A DNA stretch of 60,845 nt from Brevibacillus massiliensis (lineage in GTDB: Bacteria; Bacillota; Bacilli; Brevibacillales; Brevibacillaceae). The notes under the pieces were generated by a model. The model searched no databases. It worked only from the letters and a program-made list of their open reading frames with translations, and had not been told where the DNA came from. The stretch's first letter is position 1. Every line of letters begins with the position of its first letter. The stretch covers positions 273,142 through 333,986 of the forward strand of contig NZ_HE978536.1 in assembly GCF_000311785.1 (NCBI RefSeq), in the 5' to 3' direction. The position numbers and the translations under genes were made by a program. Of the stretch, positions 31,199 through 40,711 are shown piece after piece.

Positions 31199-31369
31199 AA
31201 CCAACACCTCGTTTTTCAGTAAGAAAAGGGGGTCCTTTTCCAACGTGTTACTCTTTACTATACACTATTCGCCTCACCGTTTGGCAAATCCTTGTCTGCA
31301 AAATATTTTCCACATGGCAGTTTCAACCTTGCCGACTCTGCACCCGGGCTTGGCAGCGGCAAAGTATTT

Positions 31370-34015
31370 TCAGGTTGTTTTCTGGCCCTCTACCAAGCTG
31401 GCGACGGCAGCAAGCGCGTCACCCAGCTTCGCCGGGTCCTTCCCGCCGGCCTGAGCCATGTCGGGACGGCCGCCGCCTCCGCCGCCGCAGCGGGCAGCCA
31501 CTTCCTTGACGAGCTTGCCGGCATGGAAGCCCTGTTCGAGCAAATCTGCCGTCACACCGGCGACGAGGTTGACCTTGTCTTCCTGGACGGCACCCAGTAC
31601 GATCACAGCGGAGCCCAACTTGTGCTTCAACTCGTCAACCATGCCGCGCAGGTTGTCCATATCGGTCGCTGACACGCGGGCCGCCAGGACGTTGACTCCG
31701 CCCACTTGCTTGACCTGATCGGCGAGCGAGGCCGCTTCGATGTTGCCCAATTTGGCCCGCAGCGATTCGTTCTCCCGCTGCACCTCTTTCAACTGCTGGG
31801 TCAGTCCCTCTACCCGTCCCGGGGTCTCGTGCAGCTGCGGCGCCTTGACGATCTGGGCTACGTCCCGCAGCGTGGCAAGCTGCCCGTTGAGGTAGTGGAA
31901 AGCCCCGCGGCCGGTGACAGCTTCGATCCGGCGGGTGCCCGCTCCGATGCCGGCCTCGCTGACGATCTTGAACAGGCCGATTTCCGCGGTATTCTTCACA
32001 TGGCAGCCGCCGCACAGCTCCAGGCTGTAATCGCCCACCTGCACGACGCGGACGATATCGCCGTACTTCTCTCCGAACAGCGCCATGGCTCCCATCGCTT
32101 TCGCTTCCGCGATCGGTTTGTGCATGATGGTGACGTCGATGCCCGCCCAGATTTTTTCATTGACGATCGCCTCGATCCGAGCCAGCTCTTCCGGCGAGAT
32201 CGCGCTGATGTGCGTAAAGTCAAACCGCAGGCGCTCCGGCGCCACCAATGAACCGGCCTGGTTGACGTGCTGACCCAGGACATCTTTTAAGGCCTGATGC
32301 AAGAGATGGGTCGCTGTATGGTTTTTCACGATGTCGCCCCGCGCCTCGCGGTTGACGGTCGCCGTCACTTGATCGCCTTTTTTCAGCGTGCCGGCTTCTA
32401 TCGACACGTTTTGAATGTGCTGCCCCATCGGCCCTTTTTGCACGTCGGTGACGCGGGCTTTGACCATGTCGGATTGAATCCATCCCTCGTCGTTGATCTG
32501 TCCGCCGCTCTCGGCATAGAACGGAGTGCGGTCCAAAACGACCAGGCATGTCTCGCCTTCTTCAACCTCATCCACTAACTGGTTGTTGTGAATAATAGCG
32601 ACAACCTTGGTATTTGCTACCAAATCAGTATAACCAACAAATTCGCTCTTAACCGTCAAATCGCTCAGCGGCCCGCCTTGAATCTGCATGCTGTCCACTT
32701 CCTGGCGCGCAGCCCGGGCCCGCTCGCGCTGTTCCTCCATTGCCCGTTCAAATCCCTCGCGGTCAACGCCGAGCCCGTGTTCCAGGGCGAAGTCTTCTGT
32801 CAGATCGACCGGGAACCCATAGGTATCGTACAGTTTAAACGTGTTCTCTCCGGAGAGCATCGTCTCGCCGTTCTCCTTGGCTGCTTTCACGAACTGTTCG
32901 AGAATCGCCAGCCCTTCGTTGAGCGTCTCATGGAAACGCTCTTCCTCCGCCCGGATCACCTTCGCGATAAATTCGCGTTTTTCCACCACTTCGTGATAGT
33001 GCTCGCCCATCATCTTGCCCACTACCTCTGTCAGGCGGTAGAGGAAAGGCTTCTCGATCCCGAGCAGCTTGCCCATGCGGACAGCGCGCCGCAGCAGGCG
33101 GCGAATCACATAGCCCCGGCCTTCGTTGGAAGGCAGTGCGCCGTCGCCGATCGCGAACACGACCGTGCGGGCATGGTCGGCGATCACTTTCAGCGCCACG
33201 TCCGTCTCCGGATTGGCCTTGTACTTCACTCCGCTGATCTCGCTTGTCGCCTCGATCAACGGGAAGAGCAGGTCGGTCTCGTAGTTGTTGTCTACGTCCT
33301 GGATGACCGAGGCCATCCGCTCCAGCCCCATCCCGGTATCGATGTTCTTTTTCGGCAGCGGCGTGTAGGAACCGTCCGGGTTGTGATTAAACTGGGAAAA
33401 GACGAGGTTCCAGACTTCCAGGTAGCGCTCGTTCTCCCCGCCCGGGTACAGCTCGGGATCGCTGGGATCGTTGCCGTACCGCTCGCCGCGGTCGTAGAAA
33501 ATCTCCGAGTTGGGACCGCAGGGACCTTCTCCGATGTCCCAGAAATTGGCTTCCAGGCGGATAATTCTGTTTTCCGGCAGCCCGATTTTCTTGTGCCAGA
33601 TCTCATATGCCTCGTCGTCTTCGGGGTGGATCGTAACAGACAGCTTCTCCGGATCGAACCCGATCCACTCCGGGCTGGTCAGGAATTCCCACGCCCACTC
33701 GATCGCTTCTTCTTTGAAGTAATCGCCGATCGAGAAGTTCCCCAGCATTTCAAAAAACGTATGGTGGCGGGCTGTACGGCCGACGTTTTCGATGTCGTTG
33801 GTGCGAATCGCCTTCTGCGAATTGACGATTCGCGGGTTGTCGGGGATGATGCGTCCGTCAAAGTATTTTTTCAGCGTCGCCACGCCGCTGTTGATCCATA
33901 AAAGCGACGGATCATCATAGGGGATCAGCGACGCGCTGGGCTCAATCCGGTGACCCTTGCTTACGAAAAAGTCCAAGTACATCTGGCGAATCTGATTGCC
34001 TGTCCATTTTTTCAT
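31370..34015 (-). CDS. alaS: Alanine-tRNA ligase
   Basis: An 881-residue class II aminoacyl-tRNA synthetase. The start at 34015 follows AAGGAGGAG. Domains in order: aminoacylation core (residues 1-250; [34 protein letters not shown]), tRNA recognition region, editing domain with [13 protein letters not shown] and the CGGCHVKNT zinc motif (about residues 565-670), a coiled coil, and the C-terminal DHHA1/C-Ala domain with [16 protein letters not shown]. Length and motifs are standard. Expression is controlled by a T-box leader immediately upstream, so it rises when tRNA-Ala is uncharged. Position between yrrI and ireB is the usual Firmicutes order. Confidence 0.97.
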   Translation of the reverse strand: MKKWTGNQIRQMYLDFFVSKGHRIEPSASLIPYDDPSLLWINSGVATLKKYFDGRIIPDNPRIVNSQKAIRTNDIENVGRTARHHTFFEMLGNFSIGDYFKEEAIEWAWEFLTSPEWIGFDPEKLSVTIHPEDDEAYEIWHKKIGLPENRIIRLEANFWDIGEGPCGPNSEIFYDRGERYGNDPSDPELYPGGENERYLEVWNLVFSQFNHNPDGSYTPLPKKNIDTGMGLERMASVIQDVDNNYETDLLFPLIEATSEISGVKYKANPETDVALKVIADHARTVVFAIGDGALPSNEGRGYVIRRLLRRAVRMGKLLGIEKPFLYRLTEVVGKMMGEHYHEVVEKREFIAKVIRAEEERFHETLNEGLAILEQFVKAAKENGETMLSGENTFKLYDTYGFPVDLTEDFALEHGLGVDREGFERAMEEQRERARAARQEVDSMQIQGGPLSDLTVKSEFVGYTDLVANTKVVAIIHNNQLVDEVEEGETCLVVLDRTPFYAESGGQINDEGWIQSDMVKARVTDVQKGPMGQHIQNVSIEAGTLKKGDQVTATVNREARGDIVKNHTATHLLHQALKDVLGQHVNQAGSLVAPERLRFDFTHISAISPEELARIEAIVNEKIWAGIDVTIMHKPIAEAKAMGAMALFGEKYGDIVRVVQVGDYSLELCGGCHVKNTAEIGLFKIVSEAGIGAGTRRIEAVTGRGAFHYLNGQLATLRDVAQIVKAPQLHETPGRVEGLTQQLKEVQRENESLRAKLGNIEAASLADQVKQVGGVNVLAARVSATDMDNLRGMVDELKHKLGSAVIVLGAVQEDKVNLVAGVTADLLEQGFHAGKLVKEVAARCGGGGGGRPDMAQAGGKDPAKLGDALAAVASLVEGQKTT

Positions 34016-34044
34016 CAGGAATCTCCTCCTTGTCGGTGTAAAGG

Positions 34045-34312
34045 GAAAATAAAAAACCCTCGTCCACTCAGGGACGAGAGCTGTATTTCTCGCGGTACCA
34101 CCCTGCTTACAAACCGTCCGTTTTTTCAAACGCACATCAGAAAGACCGGTTTGTCGCCTTCATGACTGTCAACGGAGTCAGCCGCCGGAATTTGTCCGGT
34201 CTTGGGAGTAGCTTTCAGTTACGCTTTGGTCTAGGCGCCCTCTCAACCGCGTGGCACCCTCTCTGTAGACGGGCATTAACCTACTCTTTCCCTCATCGAT
34301 TTCGCTGTGTGA
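34045..34312 (-). promoter_or_regulatory. Alanine T-box riboswitch of alaS
   Basis: On the minus strand the leader contains the conserved T-box AGGGTGGTACCGCG (34091-34104), whose GGTACC core pairs with the tRNA 3' end, then a terminator stem CTCGTCC...GGACGAG (34059-34078) followed by TTTTTTATTTTCC. Upstream, stem I bears AGAGTAGG on its 5' side and CTACTCCC on its 3' side, with GCT at 34210-34212 in the specifier position (GAAAGCTACTC), an Ala codon. The sequence GACTCCGTTGACAGTC forms a further stem. The 5' limit is approximate. Confidence 0.92.
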
Positions 34313-34349
34313 ACTTATTTTGTATTATAAAAAAATGGTCCGCCCGATG

Positions 34350-35414
34350 TCAACTTTCGTGCGACATCAGGGCGATCCGGTTGATGACGACCTTGAGCAC
34401 GGCCATCAAGGGGACAGCCAATACCATGCCGACCAATCCGCCAAGCGCCTCGCCTGCGAGCAGCGCAAAGATGATCAGGAGCGGATGCAGGTGAAGCGAA
34501 CGCCCGACGATATTGGGCGAAAGGATATTGCCCTCCGCCACCTGGATGATCAAGTTGACGACCAGTACCAGGATCATCTTTTGCGTTGAGATCGTCAGCG
34601 CCACGACCAGCGCGGGGGCGGCTCCGATCAACGGGCCGATGTACGGGATGACGTTGGCCAGGCTGACGATGAACGCCAGGACAAACGGGTAGGGCATGCC
34701 GATCAGCCAGTAGCCGATGTAGGCGGAAATCCCCACGACCAAGGCCACGACCAGCTGACCGTGGACGTATTTGCCCAAGGAATCATTTACCTCCCTGACG
34801 ATCGTCAGCGTCCGCTTCCGATAGGATCGGGGAATAATCAGGAGCAATGCCCGCTGGATCGCTTCCATGTCTTTTAACATGTAAAAAGCGATGAACGGCA
34901 CCACAGCGTATCCGAGCAATTTGGCGAGCGTCTGCCTGGCGTTGTTCACCAGATCGCTGATCCCCTGCGCCATTCGCTCTTTTGACTGGATGATGACCCG
35001 GTCCACCCCGCTCTGCACGCTGTCGGGGAGGAAGTACTTGTGTGCCTCCCATTCATTCATCCACATGTGGTACCAGTTGGTCAGCCGCGGAAGATCGTCA
35101 GCCAGCTCCGCCAACTGGCCGGCAAACACCGGCAGCGCGTTGAGCAGCGCGATGACGACGGTCAGGACAAACAAGACGTAAATGAGGAGCACCGCAATCA
35201 GACGCGGTACTTTGCGCCGTTCCAAAAGCGATACGATCGGGTGCAGCAGGTAAGCGATGATCAGCCCGACGAGAAAGGGAACAAGTATCTCTTTTGCCAA
35301 GTCGTATAAATGAGATAAAAGCGGTCTTATCCACCAAAGCAGGTTCACGATCACCAGCAGAACGATCAATCCGACGGCAACAGAAAAGAAACGCCCTCGA
35401 CCCAGATTCTCCAT
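34350..35414 (-). CDS. AI-2E family transporter (YrrI)
   Basis: A 354-residue membrane protein of the AI-2E/TqsA-PerM family with about eight helices. Landmarks are LVPFLVGLIIAYLLHPIVSLLERR near the N-terminus, FIAFYMLKDMEAIQR, and VIPYIGPLIGAAPALVVAL with VAEGNILSPNIVGRSLHLHPL near the C-terminus. Members export small molecules or ions (autoinducer-2, Na+/H+ in some), and the substrate here is unknown. ATG at 35414 has GGGAGGGG 4 bases upstream. It is the homologue of B. subtilis YrrI by position upstream of alaS. Confidence 0.9.
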   Translation of the reverse strand: MENLGRGRFFSVAVGLIVLLVIVNLLWWIRPLLSHLYDLAKEILVPFLVGLIIAYLLHPIVSLLERRKVPRLIAVLLIYVLFVLTVVIALLNALPVFAGQLAELADDLPRLTNWYHMWMNEWEAHKYFLPDSVQSGVDRVIIQSKERMAQGISDLVNNARQTLAKLLGYAVVPFIAFYMLKDMEAIQRALLLIIPRSYRKRTLTIVREVNDSLGKYVHGQLVVALVVGISAYIGYWLIGMPYPFVLAFIVSLANVIPYIGPLIGAAPALVVALTISTQKMILVLVVNLIIQVAEGNILSPNIVGRSLHLHPLLIIFALLAGEALGGLVGMVLAVPLMAVLKVVINRIALMSHES

Positions 35415-35485
35415 CTTCCCCTCCCACTGGCCATTGGTCACAGTATTATGTTGTACATCCAGGTAGGGATCATGTAAGCAAACTG

Positions 35486-35510
35486 AAAAACCCCCGCAAA
35501 AAGGCGGGGG
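35486..35510 (-). terminator. Intrinsic terminator
   Basis: CCCCCGC (35491-35497) pairs with GCGGGGG (35504-35510), followed on the minus strand by TTTTTCAGTTTGC. It ends the yrrD-zinc ribbon-DUF3918 transcript before yrrI. Confidence 0.9.
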
Positions 35511-35529
35511 CAAACGGGTGATGCTGGGG

Positions 35530-35712
35530 TTAACGGGCAAACTGGCGCATGAGACCGCGGCCCATGCGCCGCAGGTTTCGGCGGGAGAGAGTATTGCGCC
35601 CAAAGTTCAGCAGGTTTTGCTGTTTCCGTTTCTGTCTCGGCATCAACAAGTAGCCAATTGCAACGAGCAGTCCACCGGTCAATATCTTTCCGAGCAATCC
35701 ACGTCCAAACAT
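35530..35712 (-). CDS. Small basic membrane-anchored protein (DUF3918/YrzQ-like)
   Basis: A 60-residue protein with a hydrophobic N-terminal helix (LLGKILTGGLLVAIGYLLM) and a strongly basic tail (RQKRKQQNLLNFGRNTLSRR). AGGAGGGAG lies 8 bases before the ATG. It matches in size and position small proteins such as YrzQ upstream of alaS in Bacillus. The function is unknown. The gene is expressed with the zinc-ribbon protein upstream and ends at a strong terminator. Confidence 0.7.
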   Translation of the reverse strand: MFGRGLLGKILTGGLLVAIGYLLMPRQKRKQQNLLNFGRNTLSRRNLRRMGRGLMRQFAR

Positions 35713-35743
35713 GCGAAAACTCCCTCCTCAAAAACTGTTCTCC

Positions 35744-35944
35744 TTACAACTGAGCCTGGACCGATTGATCATCGAGGAACAGATCGTTGAGCGAATGGAG
35801 CGACCCGTCTTCTTCCACCTGGTAAATGGAGGAAATCTGCTCGCCGTTCACACTCAGCTCAACAAAACAATTCCAGCAGTAATACTGACTGGTACCAATC
35901 TTCCCGATGTCTTTCGATCCGCAATTTGGGCAGATCACTTTCAT
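35744..35944 (-). CDS. Small zinc-ribbon protein (YrzR-like)
   Basis: A 66-residue protein whose first 30 residues form a zinc ribbon: CPNCGSKDIG and YYCWNCFVE give two CxxC knuckles 15 residues apart. The rest is acidic (LHSLNDLFLDDQSVQAQL). AAGGAGGAT 10 bases before the ATG supports the start. The small size and position between yrrD and yrrI suggest a YrzR-type protein; the binding partner is unknown. Confidence 0.75.
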   Translation of the reverse strand: MKVICPNCGSKDIGKIGTSQYYCWNCFVELSVNGEQISSIYQVEEDGSLHSLNDLFLDDQSVQAQL

Positions 35945-35968
35945 CTTCCATATCCTCCTTAGGGCCCT

Positions 35969-36466
35969 TCACGACAGGATATCGGTCGGATGATCGAGTA
36001 TCAGCGACTCTTTGCCTACCATGAGTGACGGCGTCACCGGCAGCCGCTTACGTCCCTCGGTCAGGTCGGTAATCCATCCTTCCGACAGCTCGCATCCAAC
36101 TAGTCTTGCCAAGTCATGGGAAAAATAAACATCTTCTATCGTCCCCAGGCTGTCTCCCTGGGAAGTCAACACGGTTTTTCCTTTCAGCTTCTGCTTGCCT
36201 GTGAAGAACCGAACCGTATCCTGTCTGACGAGCTGCTCAAGAGGAGTGATCGCCCCGCTGTCCAAAACGGTCAGATAGTCGTCCCCCACCGCGTAGATAT
36301 GATTGGCGGGAATGTACGTCCCTGGCTGAAACAAGCTTTGCAGCTGCAGCACGACACCAAGCATATGCAGGTGAGAATCGCAGAGAATATCCTGGACCGT
36401 GCCGATTTGTTCACCCGTTTCCAAACAGATGACCGGCATTCCCAGGAGATCCAATGCTCTTCGCAC
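35969..36466 (-). CDS. PRC-barrel domain protein (YrrD)
   Basis: A 165-residue protein of two PRC-barrel domains: LGMPVICLETGEQIGTVQDI (residues 8-27) and LKGKTVLTSQGDSLGTIEDV (about 95-115). PRC barrels bind RNA or act as photosystem/RimM-type adaptors; YrrD itself is uncharacterised. The GTG at 36466 has AAGGGGG 8 bases upstream. An ATG at 36511 would add a basic stretch (ARPLILKRRKG) but has no ribosome site, so I take the GTG. Location downstream of recD2 is conserved in Firmicutes. Confidence 0.82.
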   Translation of the reverse strand: MRRALDLLGMPVICLETGEQIGTVQDILCDSHLHMLGVVLQLQSLFQPGTYIPANHIYAVGDDYLTVLDSGAITPLEQLVRQDTVRFFTGKQKLKGKTVLTSQGDSLGTIEDVYFSHDLARLVGCELSEGWITDLTEGRKRLPVTPSLMVGKESLILDHPTDILS

Positions 36467-36550
36467 AAGGGACACCCCCTTCCGCCTTTTTAGTATGAGC
36501 GGACGGGCCATTCACATGCTGATGAAACTGTTCCAGCTTCGCCTGAAGCC

Positions 36551-38809
36551 TTACGTCTGGCAAAGCCGCTTCTGCAGATGTGAATATCTGGCACCTTCAT
36601 CGTCATTTTCAACAGCCATCCGGAACGCTTCGGGATCCCCGCACATCATCAGAAACGACTTGCTGCGGGTAATCCCGGTATAGACCAGCTTGCGCCGGAG
36701 CATGCGGAAGTAATTTCGCACAAACGGCAAAATGACGATGGGAAATTCGCTTCCTTGCGATTTATGGATCGAACAACAGTAGGCAAGGGTCAGCTGGTGG
36801 TACTGGGACCGTTTGTAAGTCACTTCGCGCCCGTCAAAACTGACGACCAGCAGTTCTTCCCGCTCCTCGTTTTCGTTTGGATGGAAAATGGCTGCAACCG
36901 TGCCAATATCACCGTTGTACACCTGTTCCTCGGGATTGTTGGCCAACTGCAGCACCTTGTCTCCGACACGAAACACCGTCTCGCCAAACCGAACTTCCCG
37001 CTTCTGATCCTGTTTGGGGTTAAACAGTTCCTGCAGTTCTTCATTCAATTGGTTGACGCCCGCCGTGCCCTTGTACATCGGGGCCAGAACTTGTACATCT
37101 TTGGCGGTATACCCTTTTTTTACGGCCCCCAGACAAATTTGTTTCACAATCAGGGCAACATCTTGTGGCGAACTTGTGAAAAATCGGCGATCGGGCAACG
37201 GAGCCGTAAAATCGGCCGGCACAATCCCTTGCCTTACGTCATGCGCCAGGCGGATGATGGACGATTCCTCCGCCTGGCGGTAAATATCCTTTAGTTCGAC
37301 CAGCGGAATCAGGCCGGAGTCGATCAGGTCTTTCAGCACATTGCCCGGCCCGACCGACGGCAGCTGATCCGGGTCGCCCACCATGACGATCTGCATCTCG
37401 TCCGGCAAGGCGCGAATGAGCTGGTTGGCCAGCCAGATATCTACCATCGACATCTCGTCGACGATCAGCAGCTTGCCGCGGACCGGATGCTCCGCATCGT
37501 GTTCAAACCCTTCCCCCCGCCATCCCAAGAGACGGTGGATCGTCATCGCCGGCAGCCCTGTCGTCTCGGACATCCTTTTGGCCGCCCGGCCCGTAGGCGC
37601 CACCAACAAGATGGGAAACGGGTTCTCGTGGGGATCGTAGTGATTGGGATCAAGCGAAATGCCGTGTAATTGGGCAAACACATGGCAAATTCCGCGAATC
37701 ACCGTTGTCTTTCCGGTACCCGGCCCGCCGGTGAGCAGCATCAGTCCGCTGGCAATCGCCTTCTCCACCGCTTCCCGCTGCGTCGCGGCATAGGTAATGC
37801 CAAGCTCTTCCTCTACCTTGCCAAGCGCTTTTAAAAACTCGGAAGCGGGAAATCCGGAAAAATCCTCCCGCTCGGCAAAATAGCGCAAGCGCTTGGCCAA
37901 ACCGATCTCGGCGAAAAATAAGGATGGAAGGTACACCCGATCTTCGTCCCAAACGAGCTTTTGCTCCTCAAACATGTACTGAATGGCGAGCTGGATGTCG
38001 TCCTCGGCAAAACTGTGCCCGCCGCACTCGGCAAGCAGCTTCAGCGTTCGCGAAACCAATTCTGCCAGCGGCAAATAGGCATGCCCCTCACCGTAAGCGG
38101 ACTCCTGCAGCACGTGCAGGGCGGCCGCCTTGACCCGCTCCGGCGAAGCGGCGGAGATTCCTGTGGCCCGGGCAATCTCGTCTGCCCGTTTAAATCCGAT
38201 GCCCTGGACATCCTCGATCAGCTTGTAGGGCGTCTCGGTCAGGACATCCATCGTCTCCAGTTTGTAGGTCTGGTAAATCCGCAGGGCGAGGTGGACCCCG
38301 ATGCCAAATTCGTACAAAAACACCATCGTCCGCTCCAGGGAACGGTGTTCCAGGATCGACTGGTAAATCTGCTTTGCCCGCTCCTTCGACAAGCCGGGGA
38401 CCTCCTCCAGCCTCTCCGGCGCCTCGGCGATGATGCCCAGCGCGTCCACGCCAAGGTGTTCAACGATTCGCTTGGCCAGCTTTTTGCCGACCCCGCTGAA
38501 CAAACCGCTCGACAGGTACTTCTCCACTCCCGCCTTGGTCTTGGGAGTTTCCCGCTCATATCGCTGAACGGCGTACTGCATGCCAAACTTGGGATGGTTT
38601 TTCCATTCCCCGTAAAAAGTGTAAATTTCTTCTTCATGAAGCCGCGGAAAATTGCCGACGACGACAACCTCCGTCTCCTTGACCGGCTCATTCGTCTCTT
38701 CTATCTTAAAACGGATCACACCGTACCAATTTTCTTCGTTGTAAAAAATCTCATGCAGGAGCTGTCCGCGAATGTATTTCTCCGTAAACAGCGGGAGCGT
38801 CTGTTGCAA
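36551..38809 (-). CDS. recD2: ATP-dependent RecD2-like DNA helicase
   Basis: A 752-residue superfamily 1B 5'-3' helicase not part of RecBCD. The N-terminal third holds an OB-like region (YGVIRFKIEETNEPV) and tandem helix-hairpin-helix elements (YLSSGLFSGVGKKLAKRIVEHLG; LEEVPGLSKERAKQIYQSI). The motor begins with Walker A LLTGGPGTGKTTVIRG, Walker B LLIVDEMSMVD, and ends with LTLAYCCSIHKSQGSEFP and YTGITRSK. RecD2 helps replication forks and repair in Gram-positives. The TTG start at 38809 is 7 bases after GAGGAGG. A terminator-like hairpin stands only 21 bases upstream of the start, inside the predicted leader. Confidence 0.95.
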   Translation of the reverse strand: MQQTLPLFTEKYIRGQLLHEIFYNEENWYGVIRFKIEETNEPVKETEVVVVGNFPRLHEEEIYTFYGEWKNHPKFGMQYAVQRYERETPKTKAGVEKYLSSGLFSGVGKKLAKRIVEHLGVDALGIIAEAPERLEEVPGLSKERAKQIYQSILEHRSLERTMVFLYEFGIGVHLALRIYQTYKLETMDVLTETPYKLIEDVQGIGFKRADEIARATGISAASPERVKAAALHVLQESAYGEGHAYLPLAELVSRTLKLLAECGGHSFAEDDIQLAIQYMFEEQKLVWDEDRVYLPSLFFAEIGLAKRLRYFAEREDFSGFPASEFLKALGKVEEELGITYAATQREAVEKAIASGLMLLTGGPGTGKTTVIRGICHVFAQLHGISLDPNHYDPHENPFPILLVAPTGRAAKRMSETTGLPAMTIHRLLGWRGEGFEHDAEHPVRGKLLIVDEMSMVDIWLANQLIRALPDEMQIVMVGDPDQLPSVGPGNVLKDLIDSGLIPLVELKDIYRQAEESSIIRLAHDVRQGIVPADFTAPLPDRRFFTSSPQDVALIVKQICLGAVKKGYTAKDVQVLAPMYKGTAGVNQLNEELQELFNPKQDQKREVRFGETVFRVGDKVLQLANNPEEQVYNGDIGTVAAIFHPNENEEREELLVVSFDGREVTYKRSQYHQLTLAYCCSIHKSQGSEFPIVILPFVRNYFRMLRRKLVYTGITRSKSFLMMCGDPEAFRMAVENDDEGARYSHLQKRLCQT

Positions 38810-38830
38810 GTCGCCGCCTCCTCACACAGA

Positions 38831-38862
38831 AAAATCCACTTTTTTTGTATGAAGTGGATTTT
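38831..38862 (-). terminator. Terminator hairpin in the recD2 leader (possible attenuator)
   Basis: AAAATCCACTT (38831-38841) pairs with AAGTGGATTTT (38852-38862); on the minus strand the stem is followed by TCTGTGTGAGGAGG, with the stem's own TTTTT as the U tract. It begins after a good promoter and ends 21 bases before the recD2 TTG. Either it attenuates recD2 or it closes a lost upstream gene. Confidence 0.7.
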
Positions 38863-38880
38863 CGCTTTCCGTTTGGTTCA

Positions 38881-38909
38881 ATTGTAAGCTGTTTTAACGG
38901 GTGCAGCAA
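38881..38909 (-). promoter_or_regulatory. Sigma-A promoter upstream of recD2
   Basis: On the minus strand TTGCTG (38904-38909), a 17-base spacer and TACAAT (38881-38886) give a near-consensus housekeeping promoter. Transcription would start near 38873 and run directly into the hairpin at 38831-38862. Confidence 0.6.
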
Positions 38910-39022
38910 CATTTTTACAGGATCAGAATGTATAACTTCTTGAGATGACATCCTTATCCTGCATGAAAAGCATCCGCTAAAGAAGAACCAGCTTCTTCGC
39001 AGGGGCTTCTTTAGAAGCTTTT

Positions 39023-40171
39023 TTACTGCGGGCGGGTCAGCCGCTTGACTATGTCCGCAGTCTTGGCAGCTGCCCGTTCTACTTCTTCCGGGGTATTGTC
39101 GATGCCAAAGCTGAAGCGAATCGCCGACCTGGCCTGTTCGTCTCCGATGCACATCGACAAGAGCACGTGGGACAGTTCCAGCGAACCCGCGGTGCAGGCC
39201 GAACCGCTGGATGCCGCGATCCCCGCCAAGTCGAGGCTGAGCAGCATGGTTTCCGTATCCGTCCCGGGAAAGCTGACGTTTAGCACATGGGGCAAAAATC
39301 GCTCCGGATGTCCGTTGACGCGAAAGGATATCTCTGACTCGCGCCAGACGCGAATCATCGTCTCGCGAAGCTCCAGATACTTGGCGCCCCGCTGCGTTAT
39401 ATCGGCGCGCAGGATTTTTACCGCCTCGCCAAAGCCGACGATCCCCGCCACGTTTTCCGTGCCTGCCCTGCGCCCCCGTTCCTGCGCCCCGCCTACCAAG
39501 CGGGAACTGAGGTTGACTTCCGGTTTCAACCAGAGGGCGCCGACGCCTTTGGGGCCGTTTACTTTATGTGCCGACACAGACAGCATATCCACTGGCAGCT
39601 CGCGCACGTTGATCGGCAGCGAACCAAATGCCTGAACGGCATCGGTGTGGAAGAGAATTCCTTGCTCTCGCAGGAACTGCCCGATTTCCTCGATCGGCTG
39701 GATCGTTCCTACCTCGTTGTTGCCGTACATGATCGATGCCAGGATGGTATCTGGACGAATCGCCCGGGCAAGCTCCTCCACCCGGACCATGCCGGTTTGA
39801 TCCACCGGCAGATAGGTAACCTCGAAGCCGAGCTCTTCCAGGTATTGAAAGGCGTGAAGCACGGCGTGGTGTTCCACCTGCGAGGTGATCAGATGCTTGC
39901 CGCGTGCTTGATTGGCCAGCGCCCCGCCGATCACGGCCATGTTGTCTGCCTCGGTGCCGCTGCCGGTAAAGACGATCTCCCCGGCAGACGCACCGATAAA
40001 ACCGGCCAGTTCCTCGCGGGCTTGTTCGACGGCCTTCCGCGCTTCCCGGCCAAAGCTGTGAATGCTGGAGGGATTCCCGAAAATGTCGCTCCAATAGGGT
40101 TGCATCGCCTCTTTGACCTGCGGGTGAACAGGTGTCGTGGCGGCGTTGTCCAAATACACTCGTGAACTCAT
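39023..40171 (-). CDS. Cysteine desulfurase, IscS/NifS type (YrvO)
   Basis: A 382-residue PLP enzyme that takes sulfur from cysteine and passes it as persulfide to acceptor proteins. VYLDNAATTPVHPQVKEAM is the N-terminal signature, GSGTEADNMAVIG binds the cofactor phosphate, SVSAHKVNGPKGVGAL holds the PLP-binding Lys, and SGSACTAGSLELSHVLLSM contains the active-site Cys on a loop. ATG at 40171 has AAGGTGA upstream. In B. subtilis this paralogue (YrvO) feeds MnmA for tRNA 2-thiouridine and is followed by mnmA; here mnmA is not downstream. It follows cymR in the same direction. Confidence 0.93.
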   Translation of the reverse strand: MSSRVYLDNAATTPVHPQVKEAMQPYWSDIFGNPSSIHSFGREARKAVEQAREELAGFIGASAGEIVFTGSGTEADNMAVIGGALANQARGKHLITSQVEHHAVLHAFQYLEELGFEVTYLPVDQTGMVRVEELARAIRPDTILASIMYGNNEVGTIQPIEEIGQFLREQGILFHTDAVQAFGSLPINVRELPVDMLSVSAHKVNGPKGVGALWLKPEVNLSSRLVGGAQERGRRAGTENVAGIVGFGEAVKILRADITQRGAKYLELRETMIRVWRESEISFRVNGHPERFLPHVLNVSFPGTDTETMLLSLDLAGIAASSGSACTAGSLELSHVLLSMCIGDEQARSAIRFSFGIDNTPEEVERAAAKTADIVKRLTRPQ

Positions 40172-40187
40172 GTTCTTCACCTTCGAT

Positions 40188-40607
40188 TCAAATATAAAAC
40201 ATGTAGCTGTCCGAACGCCCTTCATCTTTATAGGTAATCAAATCGTACAAGGTAATCGATTCCAGGACGGAGGAGATGCTGTCGCGGATGCGCAGCCAGA
40301 GATACCGTTTGGCAGGATCCTCCTCTTCGGTGAATTCAACCGGACTGATCGGCCCTTCCAAAACGCGGATGATGTCGCCGGAGGTGATCTCCTGCGGCGG
40401 TTTGGACAAGATGTAGCCGCCGTATGCGCCGCGGATGCTTTTGACCAACCCGGAGTTGCGCAGCGGCGAAATCAATTGCTCCAGGTAGTGTTCGGACAGG
40501 TCGTGGCGTTGGGCAATGCTTTTCAGGGAGACAGGCCCCTCGCCATAGCGAGTTGCCAATTCCATCATAATCGTGAGTCCGTAACGTCCTTTGGTCGAGA
40601 TCTTCAA
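40188..40607 (-). CDS. cymR: Rrf2 family cysteine metabolism repressor CymR
   Basis: A 139-residue Rrf2-type winged-helix regulator. MKISTKGRYGLTIMMELATR is the N-terminal helix, LKSIAQRHDLSEHYLEQLISPLR the recognition helix, and GLVKSIRGAYGGYILSKPP the wing. The three cysteines that hold an Fe-S cluster in IscR are absent, as expected of CymR, which instead acts with cysteine synthase CysK to repress sulfur-uptake genes. A TTG start at 40607 is 8 bases after AGAGGAG. Being 16 bases upstream of the desulfurase gene, the two form an operon. Confidence 0.93.
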   Translation of the reverse strand: MKISTKGRYGLTIMMELATRYGEGPVSLKSIAQRHDLSEHYLEQLISPLRNSGLVKSIRGAYGGYILSKPPQEITSGDIIRVLEGPISPVEFTEEEDPAKRYLWLRIRDSISSVLESITLYDLITYKDEGRSDSYMFYI

Positions 40608-40711
40608 GTAAACAACTCCTCTTTGAATCTTTTTGACTGTTTGCTGTTTGGCACCTCTCCAGCATGAGTCTTCCACAAGGCGGAAACACTAGCAGGCAGG
40701 AGGTGAGTCTC

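Noticed and set aside
38978-39022. CTAAAGAAG...CTTCTTTAG repeat after iscS considered as a T-box or regulatory RNA
   Set aside because: No T-box sequence or specifier is present; simple nested hairpins explain it.
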